From: Telopea speciosissima
Taxonomy: Eukaryota > Streptophyta > Magnoliopsida > Proteales > Proteaceae
Length of the DNA stretch: 64,000 bases
Direction of reading: 5' to 3'
Assembly: GCF_018873765.1 (NCBI RefSeq)
Contig: NC_057926.1
Location: forward strand, 52,805,878 to 52,869,877
The notes under the pieces are model-generated. The model saw only the letters and a list, made by a program, of their open reading frames with translations, was not told the DNA's origin and did not search any database. Of this stretch, positions 1-10,895 are shown piece by piece. The position numbers and the translations under genes are program-made. Each line of letters opens with the position of its first letter. The first letter of the stretch is position 1.

Positions 1-480
1 TTTAAAATTTTGTATTATGACTCTACTAGTTGTTCTCTTCCCCGGTTTGTTTCTTCTTGAGCTCTTGCTCAAGTAATATAAGTGTTTTTGTTTATAAAAA
101 ATAAAGTTAAGTATTGTAGGCCAACAAATTGGAGACGCCCCAACTATCTTACTTGGCCAGCAATCACATGGCGTGTTGCCCTATTTTACTTGGCAGCATT
201 ATTAAATAAGACCTAAATGAGTCAAATCGAAGGTGGTGGTAAAATAATTTCAGTTATTTATTAACGACGGCAAAAAAAAAAAACACAAAAATAGAGTACT
301 TGGGATCTACCCTACTTATATTAGATCGCTTGGCAGCATTATTAAATAAGACCCAAATGGGTCAAACCGAAGGTGGTGGTAAAAAAATCTCAGACGAAAA
401 AAACAAGAAACAAAAATAGACTAGTGGGTTTCTTGAAAAGTCTTTTTTTTTTTTTTTACTTTGACTTTGACTCACCCTCC
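1..480. repeat. Array spacer repeat, copy 1
   Basis: This noncoding, AT-rich stretch has no supportable gene. The left part (about 8-85) recurs at about 12590-12665. A subrepeat of about 145 bp with the core GCAGCATTATTAAATAAGAC starts near 186 and again near 333, and recurs near 5874, 6008 and 12836. It marks the spacer between ankyrin units and shows that spacer and gene were duplicated together. Confidence 0.6.
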
Positions 481-487
481 TTAAAAC

Positions 488-675
488 GGATCCAGATCTT
501 CCAAGGCACAGCTGCTGGTAGCAACTTATGTGGTGCAGACTGAATTGCGTGCACAATGATCACCTTACCCCCACTAGGGCAAGGCATTTGGGTAGGGGTA
601 AGGCGGTCTTTGAGTGCGCAGCTCAGCCTGCGCTGCTCAGGCTGCTATGAATAGCGCACCATAGAAGATCTAAAT
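488..675. mobile_element. Foldback MITE, family 1 (about 190 bp)
   Basis: The element starts with a GGATCCAGATC-like end and finishes with the inverted counterpart AGAAGATCTAAAT. Its centre is an inverted repeat around the pair CACCTTACCCCCA and AGGGGTAAGGCGG. Other members lie near 10440, 10640, 44570, 44730, 45305 and 47320. No coding capacity. It is a nonautonomous DNA element by structure; the superfamily is unassigned. Confidence 0.6.
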
Positions 676-734
676 TACTTAAAACCAGATAACTCAGGAT
701 GAGAAGAAAGCTGAATCCCCTTGTGTTACAATCT

Positions 735-835
735 TATTAGATATCCGGATCCATGGCTTAAAACCCTCCCCAGTCAGTAATGAGCTGTGTTATACATTGT
801 AAGCTCTTAATTTATAAGGGAGAGACCAAGGACTT
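735..835 (-). pseudogene. Relic promoter and start codon of a lost ankyrin-PGG copy
   Basis: Read on the minus strand, this matches the 5' ends of genes B to E: a TATA box (809-818), a conserved leader, then ATG GAT CC at 754. The reading frame is M-D-P-D-I followed by a stop, so nothing beyond five codons remains. The same stub, also five codons then stop, occurs at 6236-6335. It is best read as the 5' remnant of a further gene copy whose body was lost or lies left of the window. Confidence 0.6.
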
Positions 836-839
836 GATC

Positions 840-1868
840 AACACCAAAAAAAATAAATTACCAAGGATCTCATTTCACACTTTGGTGTTGGTTTGCGACC
901 GGCTTGATGACCACTTTGCCCATGAAAGGCAAAAAAGACTACCTCAGCTCCCTGATGCTTTCGTGTGCGTTCTCATTGACCCCTATGTGCATGCAAGGGC
1001 CATGTTTCTAATGCAACCTGGTTGGAAGAGACAAATCGGGAGAGTCAAGAAGACACTTCAAGGGGTTTAATGTGACCTCTTCAAGGACATGAGTCACTCT
1101 CAATCCATGTTTTAGTCTCATAACTCTCATTTCCTCATTCTTTAGAACCTATTGAATCTTCAAAACCCTCTATATCTTTAGTTAACGTCAGATATCTATT
1201 CAGATCGGATAATTTTTTTTAATAGAAATAAGGATACCCCTACATGGATACCAATAACCCTAAATGAATATGGATGCGAACCAAATTCAAATTTTTGGGT
1301 ACCCGTTTACATTCTTAATTAAAACCAACGATTTAATTTGGTTTAGCTTTTTGTATAATCGGTTCAATAGAATAACAATTACAATCAATTCAAAACTGAA
1401 AATAATTGTTTCACTTCTTAAAATTAAAATTGAACCAATTAGTAAACGATTTATCAATTCTGAGGACATAGCCCACATTGGGTGAATCACGTAAATCTAT
1501 GTTCTTTGTGTGATCTCTTTTTTCTTTTATTTTTTGATCGATGCTGCGAACGTTAACTCCTAACATGTAACACTATTAAAAAAATAAAATTAATTTAGAG
1601 ATGAGAATGCTATGAAGTTGCATTATGCCCTAACTAGGATGCACAAAGAAGAGTAATTAAAATGAGAAAAATTTAAAACTAAGACAATAACCCAAATCTA
1701 ATATTTTTCTTAATTTACTAAGATTATGATGATACAACACTAATGCAATATATATCCCACACACTTTATTACATTAAAATCTATCATTATCCATAATACA
1801 TAAGAGTTCTTTTCCGTCTAAACATGTCCAAAGGAAACAAACCCGGCCAAATAACCATAACAACAATG
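840..1868. repeat. Duplicated 3'-flank spacer of unit A
   Basis: There is no supportable gene. The segment is collinear with 6340-7479 and, from about 1240 on, with 28680-29342, with small indels. It forms the 3' flank of the PGG exon in copies A, B and D and is probably partly 3' UTR. It is AT-rich with poly(A) and poly(T) runs. Confidence 0.6.
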
Positions 1869-2724
1869 CTAGTGATCAACAGTTCGTTTGGTCATGAATC
1901 TATCAAATGTGAAGATCAAAAGATAGAAGCCCAACTTACAGATGCGCCGCAGAACTCGGTACTTGGACATATGTAGAACATTGAATAGAAGAAGAAGAAT
2001 TATGATATAGAGAAGAAAGATTGCTCCAATCACCAAAACCAAGAAGGCAAGCCACTGAAGTTTAAGTATAACCGAGTACAAACCTGCTGCAAATGCTATA
2101 GCCATCAAAATGAGAGCTATACCCAACAATGGTGAGCTTAAATCAACAGCAAGATTCAATAAACGATTGTCACCCCACTGTGCCCATATGTTGTTCACCA
2201 CAACAATGATAGATAGATACAAAGCCATGGTATTGCAGATCACAAAAACTTTAAATGCAGGCTTCCTTAACAATGTAGCCATGCCTTTGTATGGACCATC
2301 AGCGTTGAAACCTCCAGGGACTGTGAAAACTGCGGCGAAGGTGACCGTCATGATCAGCGTTGGTACAACCGCAAGAGTATTGAACCTCTCTTTGGATTTG
2401 GTTTTGTTAGTTTCTGTTTCAGGAACATCTTTTGAAGTGTTGTCTTCCTCTATTGACGCATTTTCCTCAATAATTGGAGAACGTCTACCAGATGGTGCAT
2501 TATTAATTCATACAGCTGTTAGGGAAAGTACTTGAAATTTTGAAAATTTTTTAGGAACTTGATCGATACGCTAAAAGTTTTGAAGCTGATGAAATGCATT
2601 AAATCAAACATTTTAACTTATCCCATACTAGGCTGGCCCAATCTAGCGTTCATATATTAGAGTGGACCCCATTAGACACATAACATAATTAAGGCGATTA
2701 AGAAGTACAATGGGATACTAATTA

Positions 2725-2890
2725 AGAGGGCAGGGCCTTGGTGCAACAGCAAGGTTGCTCCATTGCAACCTAGTGGTTGGTGGTCACGAGACTCGCGAGT
2801 TCGAGTCTGGAAACAACTTCAATTCATTCTCCCCAAAGCAGAATGGGTGTTAATCAAAATCCCCTCCAAACATGGGAATTGAAAAAAAAA
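2725..2890 (+). mobile_element. SINE fragment, tRNA-derived (Au-like)
   Basis: A GGGCCTTGGTGCAACAGCAAG head and a GCGAGTTCGAGTCTGG box-B-like motif, followed by an A-rich tail, match the structure of plant Au-type SINEs. The 3' body is diverged compared with the good copy at 55345. It lies in intron 2 of pseudogene A. Confidence 0.55.
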
Positions 2891-2905
2891 AAGAAAAAAA
2901 AAAGG

Positions 2906-3182
2906 GGGGTAGTAAATTACACGTCACCTCTTGGTTTTCAAACGAAACTAAGATCATCCTCTAGTTTTTGAAAAAACTCAAATCACCCCCTCTCCAGTAA
3001 TGGTGTTAGTCTGCTGTTAGTTATTGGTGTGAAAGGACTATTTTACCCTTGTACTAAAACATTAGAATTAAATTTACAATACAACCCTTCTTTCATCTTG
3101 GAGTTTTTTAAAAAAATCAAGAGGTGATCTGAGTTTCATTTGAAAACCAGGGGGTGACGTGTAATTTACCGCCCCCCCCCCC
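2906..3182. mobile_element. Foldback MITE in intron 2 of copy A
   Basis: The left arm carries GGGGTAGTAAATTACACGTC and then CTCTTGGTTTTCAAA. The right arm is its inverted counterpart, TTTGAAAACCAGGGGGTGAC through GTAATTTACCGCCCC. Poly(C) and poly(A) runs follow. It is absent from intron 2 of copies B and D, so it inserted after the duplication or was lost there. Confidence 0.65.
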
Positions 3183-4256
3183 CAAAAAAAAAAAAAAAAA
3201 AAAAAAACTTGGAGCTAGCATAGCACATACCTTTGGCAATGAGATCTCATTCATTTGCTCCTTCTTTGCAATGTCTAGGGCTGTCTGGCTTTCCTTGTTC
3301 ATGATATTCATGTCTACCTTCCAGTCCCATATGAGAATGCTCACAACCTTTGGATGCGAGTAAATGTAGTGGCGTGTTTCCGTCAATATCCTTTGCAATT
3401 TTAAGCTTACCGAAATTATTAGATTTCTTCTTCTGAGGAAGCGTCATGTAACTTACTAAATCCGCTCACCCATACTTAGCAATCCAGTGAACAACATTTT
3501 GATCTTCTTTGTTTAATGTCTCTATTGGTGCTGGACAATATTTTAGCATATCTTTAGTTATGTCAACAAGGCCTTCAATGGCTGCCATGTGTATGGGATA
3601 GACGCCATGGTTGTCCTTTGGGTGAACAATCTAAGGGTCTGATTGGTTCTGTACTAAGAAACCAGCTTCTTCAGAACGGCCAAATGATGCTGCATAATGA
3701 AGAGGAATTCTTCCATCTCTATCTGCTTTGACCAGTAGAATGTTGACGCATACTAGCATTTGATTTGTGAGGAGGAAGTAAACCAAATATATATGTATAT
3801 ATATCAGTTCAAATCTAGTAGCTTCTTCACAAGTTTATCAAGAAGGAATTTTCTTATTGACACATGATATAACCTTTTTTTTAAAACCATTTTTTTTCCA
3901 ATAGGGGTAATAGTGTCCGTTCTTATGTGTTCTCAAAAATTGTGTATTACAATTACACATTGATATATGTCACTTTAAAATTATTTTTGAAAACCCTCTT
4001 ATACCCTTAACTTAAAGAGCTTTTAAAAATAAGACAAGAGGCAATTAATTAGAAGAAAGTGTCAAGCTCTAAATACACCTGTAGAAGTGTCATTCAAATA
4101 CTTCCTCTTATTTTTTTTTACGAGAAGGAACCATGATGTGTTTCTCCTTCCAAATATTTTATTCTGTGGAGCCACAATTTGTAGGAACTCATCAAACAAT
4201 TGTAACACAAACAACTCGTGGTAACCATCACATGGATGATCCAACCATCCACGGTA

Positions 4257-4680
4257 GAGAAGGCAGGGGTGTCAATCGGTCAAGCCTAATTGGGCTTCCC
4301 CATTTTACGACCTCGCACAGTGACTGCCCATTTAAGTAATCAAGCATCATATGCGAGCCTTGCTAGGCATGGTCTAATTTATAAATGGTCGATCGGGTAC
4401 TGGTCCTTAATCGGGCTAAACGGGGCCTTAAACGGGTTAGTGGCACATTTATCTCTAAATGGGCCATAAACCGGCTTTAATAATGTCGGGCTGGGTTAGG
4501 CTATTAGTCAATCGGTCTTGGTCGAGCGATCGTCGGGCTGGACCCTTGCACCGGGAATGGCCGACTGTTATTTGGGCTAGCCTCAAGCTTGAAACGTTTA
4601 ATAAACAGACCGGGCGATCTTGGGTTTTCCCAATCAGGCTGGGTCGAGCTTCGTGGGATGAGTAAATGAGTGGTTGGGTA
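4257..4680. repeat. GGGCC-rich repeat in intron 1 of copy A
   Basis: This starts with AGGGGTGTCAATCGGTC and is rich in CGGGC and GGGCT words. Collinear copies sit in intron 1 of B (about 10030-10400) and D (about 31905-32265), so it predates those duplications. The start resembles hAT-type nonautonomous elements such as the one at 34992, but I could not define termini or a target duplication here. Confidence 0.45.
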
Positions 4681-5211
4681 AACTAGTAGAAAGGAGTCTA
4701 GATCCTGGACGAAATTTTGGTGTAGGAATTCCTCGTACGAGGCTGGCATCCAAGGAAATGGGATCTTAAGGGGTATTTTAGAAAATACAAAAACCTAGGA
4801 GGGTATTATGAACCCAAAGGATAAGTGAATTATTCTATTTATGCTTATTAGCAATGGCAGCATGCAAAGACGTAGATACTAAGATCTTTCTTCTTTTGGG
4901 AAGTTTCAACTTCGGGTGCAAATTCCATCATCTTCTGAAGCACAACGTGCAACCTACGGTCAGCAGCCAAATAAAGTGGTGATTCTTTGCGGTTATTCTT
5001 CATGAAAATGACCTCTTTGTCTGTTGTTGGTGGAGATCGTCCTCTGCTGCCTCTGAAAATATGCCTATGCTCTCCCCCATGGGAGACAGAATCGAAGAGA
5101 CAGAGCTGCTGCTCGCTGCCATGGGAGACGGAATCGAAGAGACAGAGCTGCTGCTGGTTGCCATGGGACACGAAGCGACCATGAAACCGTAAAGAAAAGA
5201 AGCCTGAGGGG

Positions 5212-5373
5212 GATCTTTATCCTCTCAATTACACTGTCCGTACTTGAGTCAAGTACATCTAACAGAAGAGACAGAAATGACTATCCTACCCCCTACCCAA
5301 GGTGGGGTCCACCTCCTTCTATTAGATGTACTTGACGGTCAAATACTGGCAGTGTAATTGAGAGGATAAAAAT
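5212..5373. mobile_element. Foldback MITE upstream of copy A exon 1
   Basis: The left arm CTTTATCCTCTCAATTACAC is mirrored by GTGTAATTGAGAGGATAAA on the right, with the internal pair TAGATGTACTTGA and TCAAGTACATCTA. A partial relative lies at about 34555-34640. It is absent from the homologous place in copy B. Confidence 0.65.
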
Positions 5374-5424
5374 TCGTGAGAGCATTAGGGCAAGACTGAC
5401 ACCATGTAGGAAATGTGAGCGAAT

Positions 5425-5592
5425 AAAATTCGAGCCCAGCTCAAATTCACGTACGTGAACATACAAGAACGACTCATAACCGTTCAGATGGAATCCGAAT
5501 AATTCACAGCCGTTCAGATGGAATGAGTGGATTCTATTTGAACGGCTATGAGTCGTTCTCGTACATGAATACGAGCCCAACTCACAGAATTC
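5425..5592. mobile_element. Foldback MITE (same insertion as in the copy B intron)
   Basis: The left arm carries AACGACTCATAACCGTTC and the right arm carries the inverted GAACGGCTATGAGTCGTT. Both ends carry GAGCCCA-like and GAATTC-like words. The flanking sequence matches copy B around 11725-11865, so the insertion predates the A/B duplication. Confidence 0.65.
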
Positions 5593-5744
5593 TCATTAAT
5601 CAAACAGAATATATATATGTTACAACAGAATCCCTAAGCTGAGAAATAATATAGTATCTGACGTGTATCCTTAACACTCCACTTATATTAGATTCTTGGG
5701 GAAAAAGATCCTGTCAATCTGGACAGCGTGCAACCATGTGCAGC

Positions 5745-5870
5745 ACGTCAGTGAGGCACTGCATATTGACTACTTTACCCCTGCTCGAGCAAAGTATTAA
5801 GCAGTGGGTAAGGCGATAAATGCGCAACGCCTCCTGCTGCCCGGATTAACAGGAACCAAGTCAATCCCTT
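5745..5870. mobile_element. Degenerate family-1 MITE
   Basis: The central pair TACTTTACCCCTGCTCGAGC and GGGTAAGGCG is that of the family-1 foldback elements, with diverged arms ending in GCTGCCCGG. No coding capacity. Confidence 0.45.
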
Positions 5871-6165
5871 GGCAGCATCATTCAATAAGACCCAAATGGG
5901 TCAAACCGAAGGTGGTGGTAAAATAATTTCAGTTGTTTTTTAACGACGAATAAAAAAAACAAAAATAAAGTAGTTGTGAACCACCCTACTTATATTAGAT
6001 CGCTTGGCAGCATTATTAAATAAGACCCAAATGGGTCAAACCCGAGGTGGTGGTAAAATAATTTCAGTTATTTTTTAATAATGAAAAAAAAAAAATACAG
6101 TCGTTGGGAATTGGGAGTTGGGATTATACTTGAAACATCTTTTTTTTTTGACTTTGACTCGCAGT
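5870..6165. repeat. Array spacer repeat, copy 2 (two subrepeats)
   Basis: Two tandem copies of the subrepeat with core GCAGCATTATTAAATAAGAC start near 5874 and 6008, each followed by the GGTGGTGGTAAAATAATTTC motif. This is the same arrangement as positions 186-470. There is no gene. Confidence 0.6.
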
Positions 6166-6235
6166 CCTTAAAACTAGATAACTCAGGATGAGAAGAAAGC
6201 TGAATCTCCTTATGTTATAGTTTTATTAGATATGA

Positions 6236-6335
6236 GGATCCATACCTTAAAACCCTCTCCATTCTGTAAATAGCTGTGTTATATATTGTAAGCATATATT
6301 GTAAGCTCTTAATTTATAAGGGAGAGACCAAGGAC
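6236..6335 (-). pseudogene. Second relic promoter and start of a lost ankyrin-PGG copy
   Basis: On the minus strand a TATA box (6311-6320) precedes ATG GAT CCT CAT ATC TAA (ATG at 6241-6243). This is the array-gene start truncated after five codons, parallel to the stub at 735-835. The segment after it (to about 6640) is collinear with 840-1075. It shows that unit B was duplicated together with the remnant of its neighbour. Confidence 0.6.
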
Positions 6336-7479
6336 TTGATCAACACCAAAAGAATAAATTATCAAGGATCTCATTTCACGCTTTGGTGTTGGTTTGCGAT
6401 TGGCTTGATTTCCACATTCTTGGTGGGGGAAAGGGGTGGGGGGGGGGGGGGTGGAGGAGGAACAATGACCGCCTTGCCCATGTAAGACAAAAGAGATTAC
6501 CTGTGATGCTTTTGTGTGCATTCTCATTGACCCCTATGTGCATGCAAGGTCCACGTTTCTAATGCAACCTGATTGAATCGGGAGAGTCAAGAAGACACTT
6601 CAAGGGGTTTAACGTGACTATTCAAAGATTCGGAAAGATTTGTAACTCGTCAAAGATGTAATGTAACTTTCCAGAATTACGCGGTAGAACACTACAAGGA
6701 TACGATTCACTCTCAATCCATGTTATAATCTCATAATTCTCATTTCCTCATTCTTTAGAATCTGTTGAATCTTCAAAAATCCTTCATATCTTTAGTTGGA
6801 TATCTATTCAGATCGGATAAAAAATTTTTCCGGCTTATTTAAATAAAAATAAGGATACCCCTAAACATATATTAATAACCTTAAACGAATATGGATGCGA
6901 ACCAAGTTCGAAATTTAAGGTACCCGTTTACATTCCTAATCAAAACCGACGATTTAATTTGGTTAGTGTAATGTATAATCGGTTCAATAGAATAACAATA
7001 ATAATCAATTCAAAACTGAAATCAAAATTGAATCAATTAGTTAACGATTTATCGATTCTGAGGACGTAGCCCACATTGGGTGAATCATGTAAATCTATGT
7101 ACTCTGTGTGATCTCCTTTTTCTTTTATTTTTTGATCGTTGCTACATCGTTAACTCCTAACACGTAACACTATTAAAAAAAAATAAAATTAATTTAAAGA
7201 TGAGAATGCTATGAAGTTGCATTAATTATGCCCTAAATAGGATGCACATAGAAGAGTAATTAAAATGAGAAAAATTTAAAACTAAGACAATAACCCAAAT
7301 CTAATATTTCTTTTAATTTACTAAGATTATTATGATACAACACTAATACAATATATATCCCATACACTTTATTACATTAAAATCTATCATTATCCATATA
7401 TAATACATAAGAGTTCTTTTCTCTCTAAACATGTACAAAGCTAGGAAACAAACCCAAATAACCATGACAACAATATATG
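6335..7479. repeat. Duplicated 3'-flank spacer of unit B
   Basis: Noncoding and collinear with 840-1868, with a poly(G) run near 6440 and small indels. I see no gene. The last few hundred bases are probably the 3' UTR of gene B, but no poly(A) signal can be assigned with confidence. Confidence 0.5.
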
Positions 7480-10400
7480 CTAGTGATCAACAGTTTGTGT
7501 GGTCATGAATCTATCAAATGTGTAGATCAAAAGATAGAAACCTAACTTGCAGATGTGCCGCAGAACTCGGTACTTGGACATATGTAGAACATTGAATAGA
7601 AGAAGAAGAATTATGATATAGAGAAGAAAGATTGCCCCAATCACCAAAACCAGGAAGGCAAGCCACTGAAGTTTAAGTATCACGGAGTACAAACCTGCTG
7701 CAAATGCTATAGCCATCAAAATGAGAGCTATACCCAACAATGGTGAACTTAAATCAACAGCAAGAATCAATAAGCGATTGTCACCCCACTGTGCCCATAT
7801 GTTGTTCACCACAACAATGATAGATAGATACAAAGCCATGGTATTGCAGATCACAAAAACATTAAATGCAGGCTTCCTTAACAATGTAGCCATGCCTTTG
7901 TATGGACCATCAGCGTTGAAACCTCCAGGGACTGTGAAACCTGCGGCGAAGGTGACCGTCATGATCAGCGTTGCTACAACCGCAAGAGTATTGAACCTCT
8001 CTTTGGATTTGGTTTTGTTAGTTTCTGTTTTTGGAACATCTTCCTTAATTGGAGAATTTCGAGTAGATCGTCGATTATCTATCGAAGTATTTTCGTCTTT
8101 CGACGTATTTTCCTCAATAATTGGAGAAGGTTGACCTGATGGTGCATTATTCATTCTTAAAGCTGTTAGGGAAAGAACCTGCATATTGAAAATAAAATTA
8201 TTTGCTTTTTAGGGTTAGGAAGAACAATGGGATTTTCACTAAAGGGTTGATCCATAAGATTCTAAGATCCTCAAGGAGATTCTTGAATCTTTATAGCGAT
8301 TAATTAATGGGAAAGGGTTCTCTGATAAACCCATAGCATTTTTTACATATATTCATAAAATATAGGACCGAGTTTTCCTCCACCCACCGTGAATGGGATC
8401 CCATTCATCGCAGAGCGGGAGAGAGTAGGAAAGGGTATCAGGAGTGTATTTTGGAACATACTAAAACCCTAGGAGGGGTTTGTTAACCTTAGGATGGTGG
8501 GTGAACCATCTTCTATGGGTGGAGGGAAACTTAGTCCTACAATATATATATTTTTATAACTTTTTAAAAGAGACAAATAATAATAAAAATTTCATGTAAG
8601 AGCTAGGGAGTAGGAAATGCCTTAAGCTCATAGACACTTTTCCCTTTAATTAATATTTCTTAGAGTCTGAGACCTTCATGCAGATTCTTAAAATAGACAA
8701 TGCATGGAAAATCTCTTCTGAACCTTAAGAGTACGTACTCTCAAAATCTTTTGCTGTGTTTGGTATGCATTCTAGGTTGATTTTGCATTCTCAGACAATA
8801 AAAACAACTATTTTCATCATATAAGAATGCGAAATCGACTTAGATGCATTCTTACAATGCATACCAAATGCTGCCAAAATCCCCTACAAACATGGCAGTT
8901 GATGATAGAGAAGAAATTGAAGCATACCTTTGGCAATGAGATCTCATTCATTTGCTCCTTCTCTGCAATGTCTCGGGCTGTTAGGCCTTCATCGTTCATG
9001 ATAGTCATGTCTACCTTCCCGTCCCGTATGAGAATGCTCACAACCTTTGGATGCGAGTTCTTGGTGGCCAAATGTAGTGGTGTGTTTCCTTCAATATCCT
9101 TTGCATTTTTAAGCTTATCGAACTTATTAGTTTTCTTCTTCTGAGGAAGCATCATGTAACTTACTAAATCCGCTCTCCCATTCTTAGCAGCCAAGTGAAC
9201 AACGTTCTGATGATCTTTGTTTAATGTCTCTATGGCTGCTGGGCAACATTCTAGAATAGCTTTAATTATGCCAGTATGGCCTTCAATGGCTGCCATGTGT
9301 ATGGCATAGACGCCTTGGTGGTCCTTTTGGTGAGCAATAGACGAAGAAGCGTCTTGGTTCTGTAGTAAGCAACCAGCTTCTTCAGAATGGCCAAATGATG
9401 CTGCATAATGAAGAGGAATTCTTCCATCTTCATCTGCTTTACTAATGAGGTCCTTCTTTTTGTCCAGTAGAATGTTGACGCATACTAACATTTGATTTGA
9501 GGAGGAAGTAAACCAAAAAATATATATATATCAGTTCAAATCTATTAGCTTCTTGACAAGTATATCAAGAAGGGATTTTCTTATTGACACATCTTAATTT
9601 TTCAAATAATTTGTAACCCTTTTTTTTTAATATACGATATCATTTTTTTCCAATAAGGGTAATAGTGTCCATTCCTATGTGTTCTCAAAAATTGTGTATT
9701 ACAATTACACATATTGATATATGTCACTTTAAAATTATTTTTGAAAACTCTTTTACACCCTTAACTTAAAGAGCTTTTGAAAATAAGACAAGGAGCAATT
9801 AATTAAAAGAAAGTGTCAAGTTCTACATACACCTGCAGAATTCAAATACTCTCTTTTTTTTTTTTTTTTTACGAGAAGCAAGAACCCTAGGTAGGACCAT
9901 GATGTGTTTCTCCTTCCAAATATTTTATTCTGTGGGGCCACATTTTGTAGGAACTCATCAAACAATTGTGACACAAACAAAACGTGGTAAGCATCACATG
10001 GGTGATCCAACCATCCATAATAGAGAAGGCAGGGCTGTCAATCGGTCGGGCCTAATCGGACTTCCTCACTTTAGGACCTCGCATTGTGATCAGCCCATTT
10101 AAGTCATCGAGCCTCATATGCTAGGCATGGTCCCATTTATTGGGTACTGGTCCTTAATTGGGCCAAACGGGCTACTGACACATTTATCTCTAAATGGGCC
10201 ATAAACGGGCTTTAAACATGTCAGGCTGGGTCGGGCTATTAGTCGGTCTTGGTTGAGCGACCGTCGGGCTACCCTTGCACCAGGAATGGCCAACTGTTAT
10301 TTGGACCGGGCTCAAACCTGACACGTTTAATAAACGGACCAAGCTGATCTTGGGTTTTCCTGGTCGGGCATGAAAGGAGTCTCTCTATTGGCTTCGTAGG

Positions 10401-10862
10401 ATGAGTGAATGAGTGGTTGGATAAACTAGTAGAAAGAAGCAACACAGATCTTCTACAGCACGCTGCCCTGTCCTGCCTATGCTGCGCAGACATGGGGCCG
10501 TGAGCAATGACCACCTTACCTCCCCTCGGGCAAGGCGCTCGGGCAGGGGTAAGGCAGTCAATGAGTGCTGCCTTGTGTCTGCGTAGCACGGCAGGACGGG
10601 CAGCCTGCGCCGTAGAAGATCTGGATCCTAGAAAGGAGTCTAGATCCTCTCCTCAAGTGGTAACCAACCACTCATGGATGATAGATCCAGATCAGAGCTG
10701 TCTGGCAGGACCGTGCTGCCCAAACACGGTGCTACGTGCAATGACCGTCTGACCCCCATTTGGGCAAGGCATTTGGGCAGGGGTAAGGCGGACATTGCCC
10801 ACACCATGAACCTGCCGGGCAGCTCGACATTAGAGGATCCAAATTGCATGAATGATCCAGCC

Positions 10863-10895
<33 letters not shown>

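Larger units (their letters stand above)
1869..5182 (-). pseudogene. Ankyrin-PGG gene copy A, pseudogene
   Basis: This is a decayed copy of the array gene. The PGG exon (1869-about 2530) keeps the PGG motif and four hydrophobic segments, but has an in-frame stop at 2508-2510 and its AG acceptor is mutated. Ankyrin exon 2 (3231-3752) has a deletion of about 14 bp near 3361 that shifts the frame, a TAG near 3634 replacing a Tyr codon of copy D, and a deletion of about 21 bp near 3731. Exon 1 (about 4848-5182) has lost about 390 bp, joining near 5022, which removes several ankyrin repeats, plus about 20 bp near 4873. The acceptor that serves the extra 5' intron in copy B reads AC instead of AG here. 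No intact protein can be made. Confidence 0.88.

Noticed and set aside
2777-2820. tRNA-like box B (GCGAGTTCGAGTC)
   Set aside because: It belongs to a SINE head; there is no complete tRNA fold or acceptor stem.
7721-8134. Plus-strand open frame of 137 codons opposite the PGG exon, repeated at 2110-2535, 15544-15849 and 29584-29997
   Set aside because: It is the antisense shadow of the conserved PGG/transmembrane exon. Its conservation is explained by that exon, and the frame has no recognisable domain.
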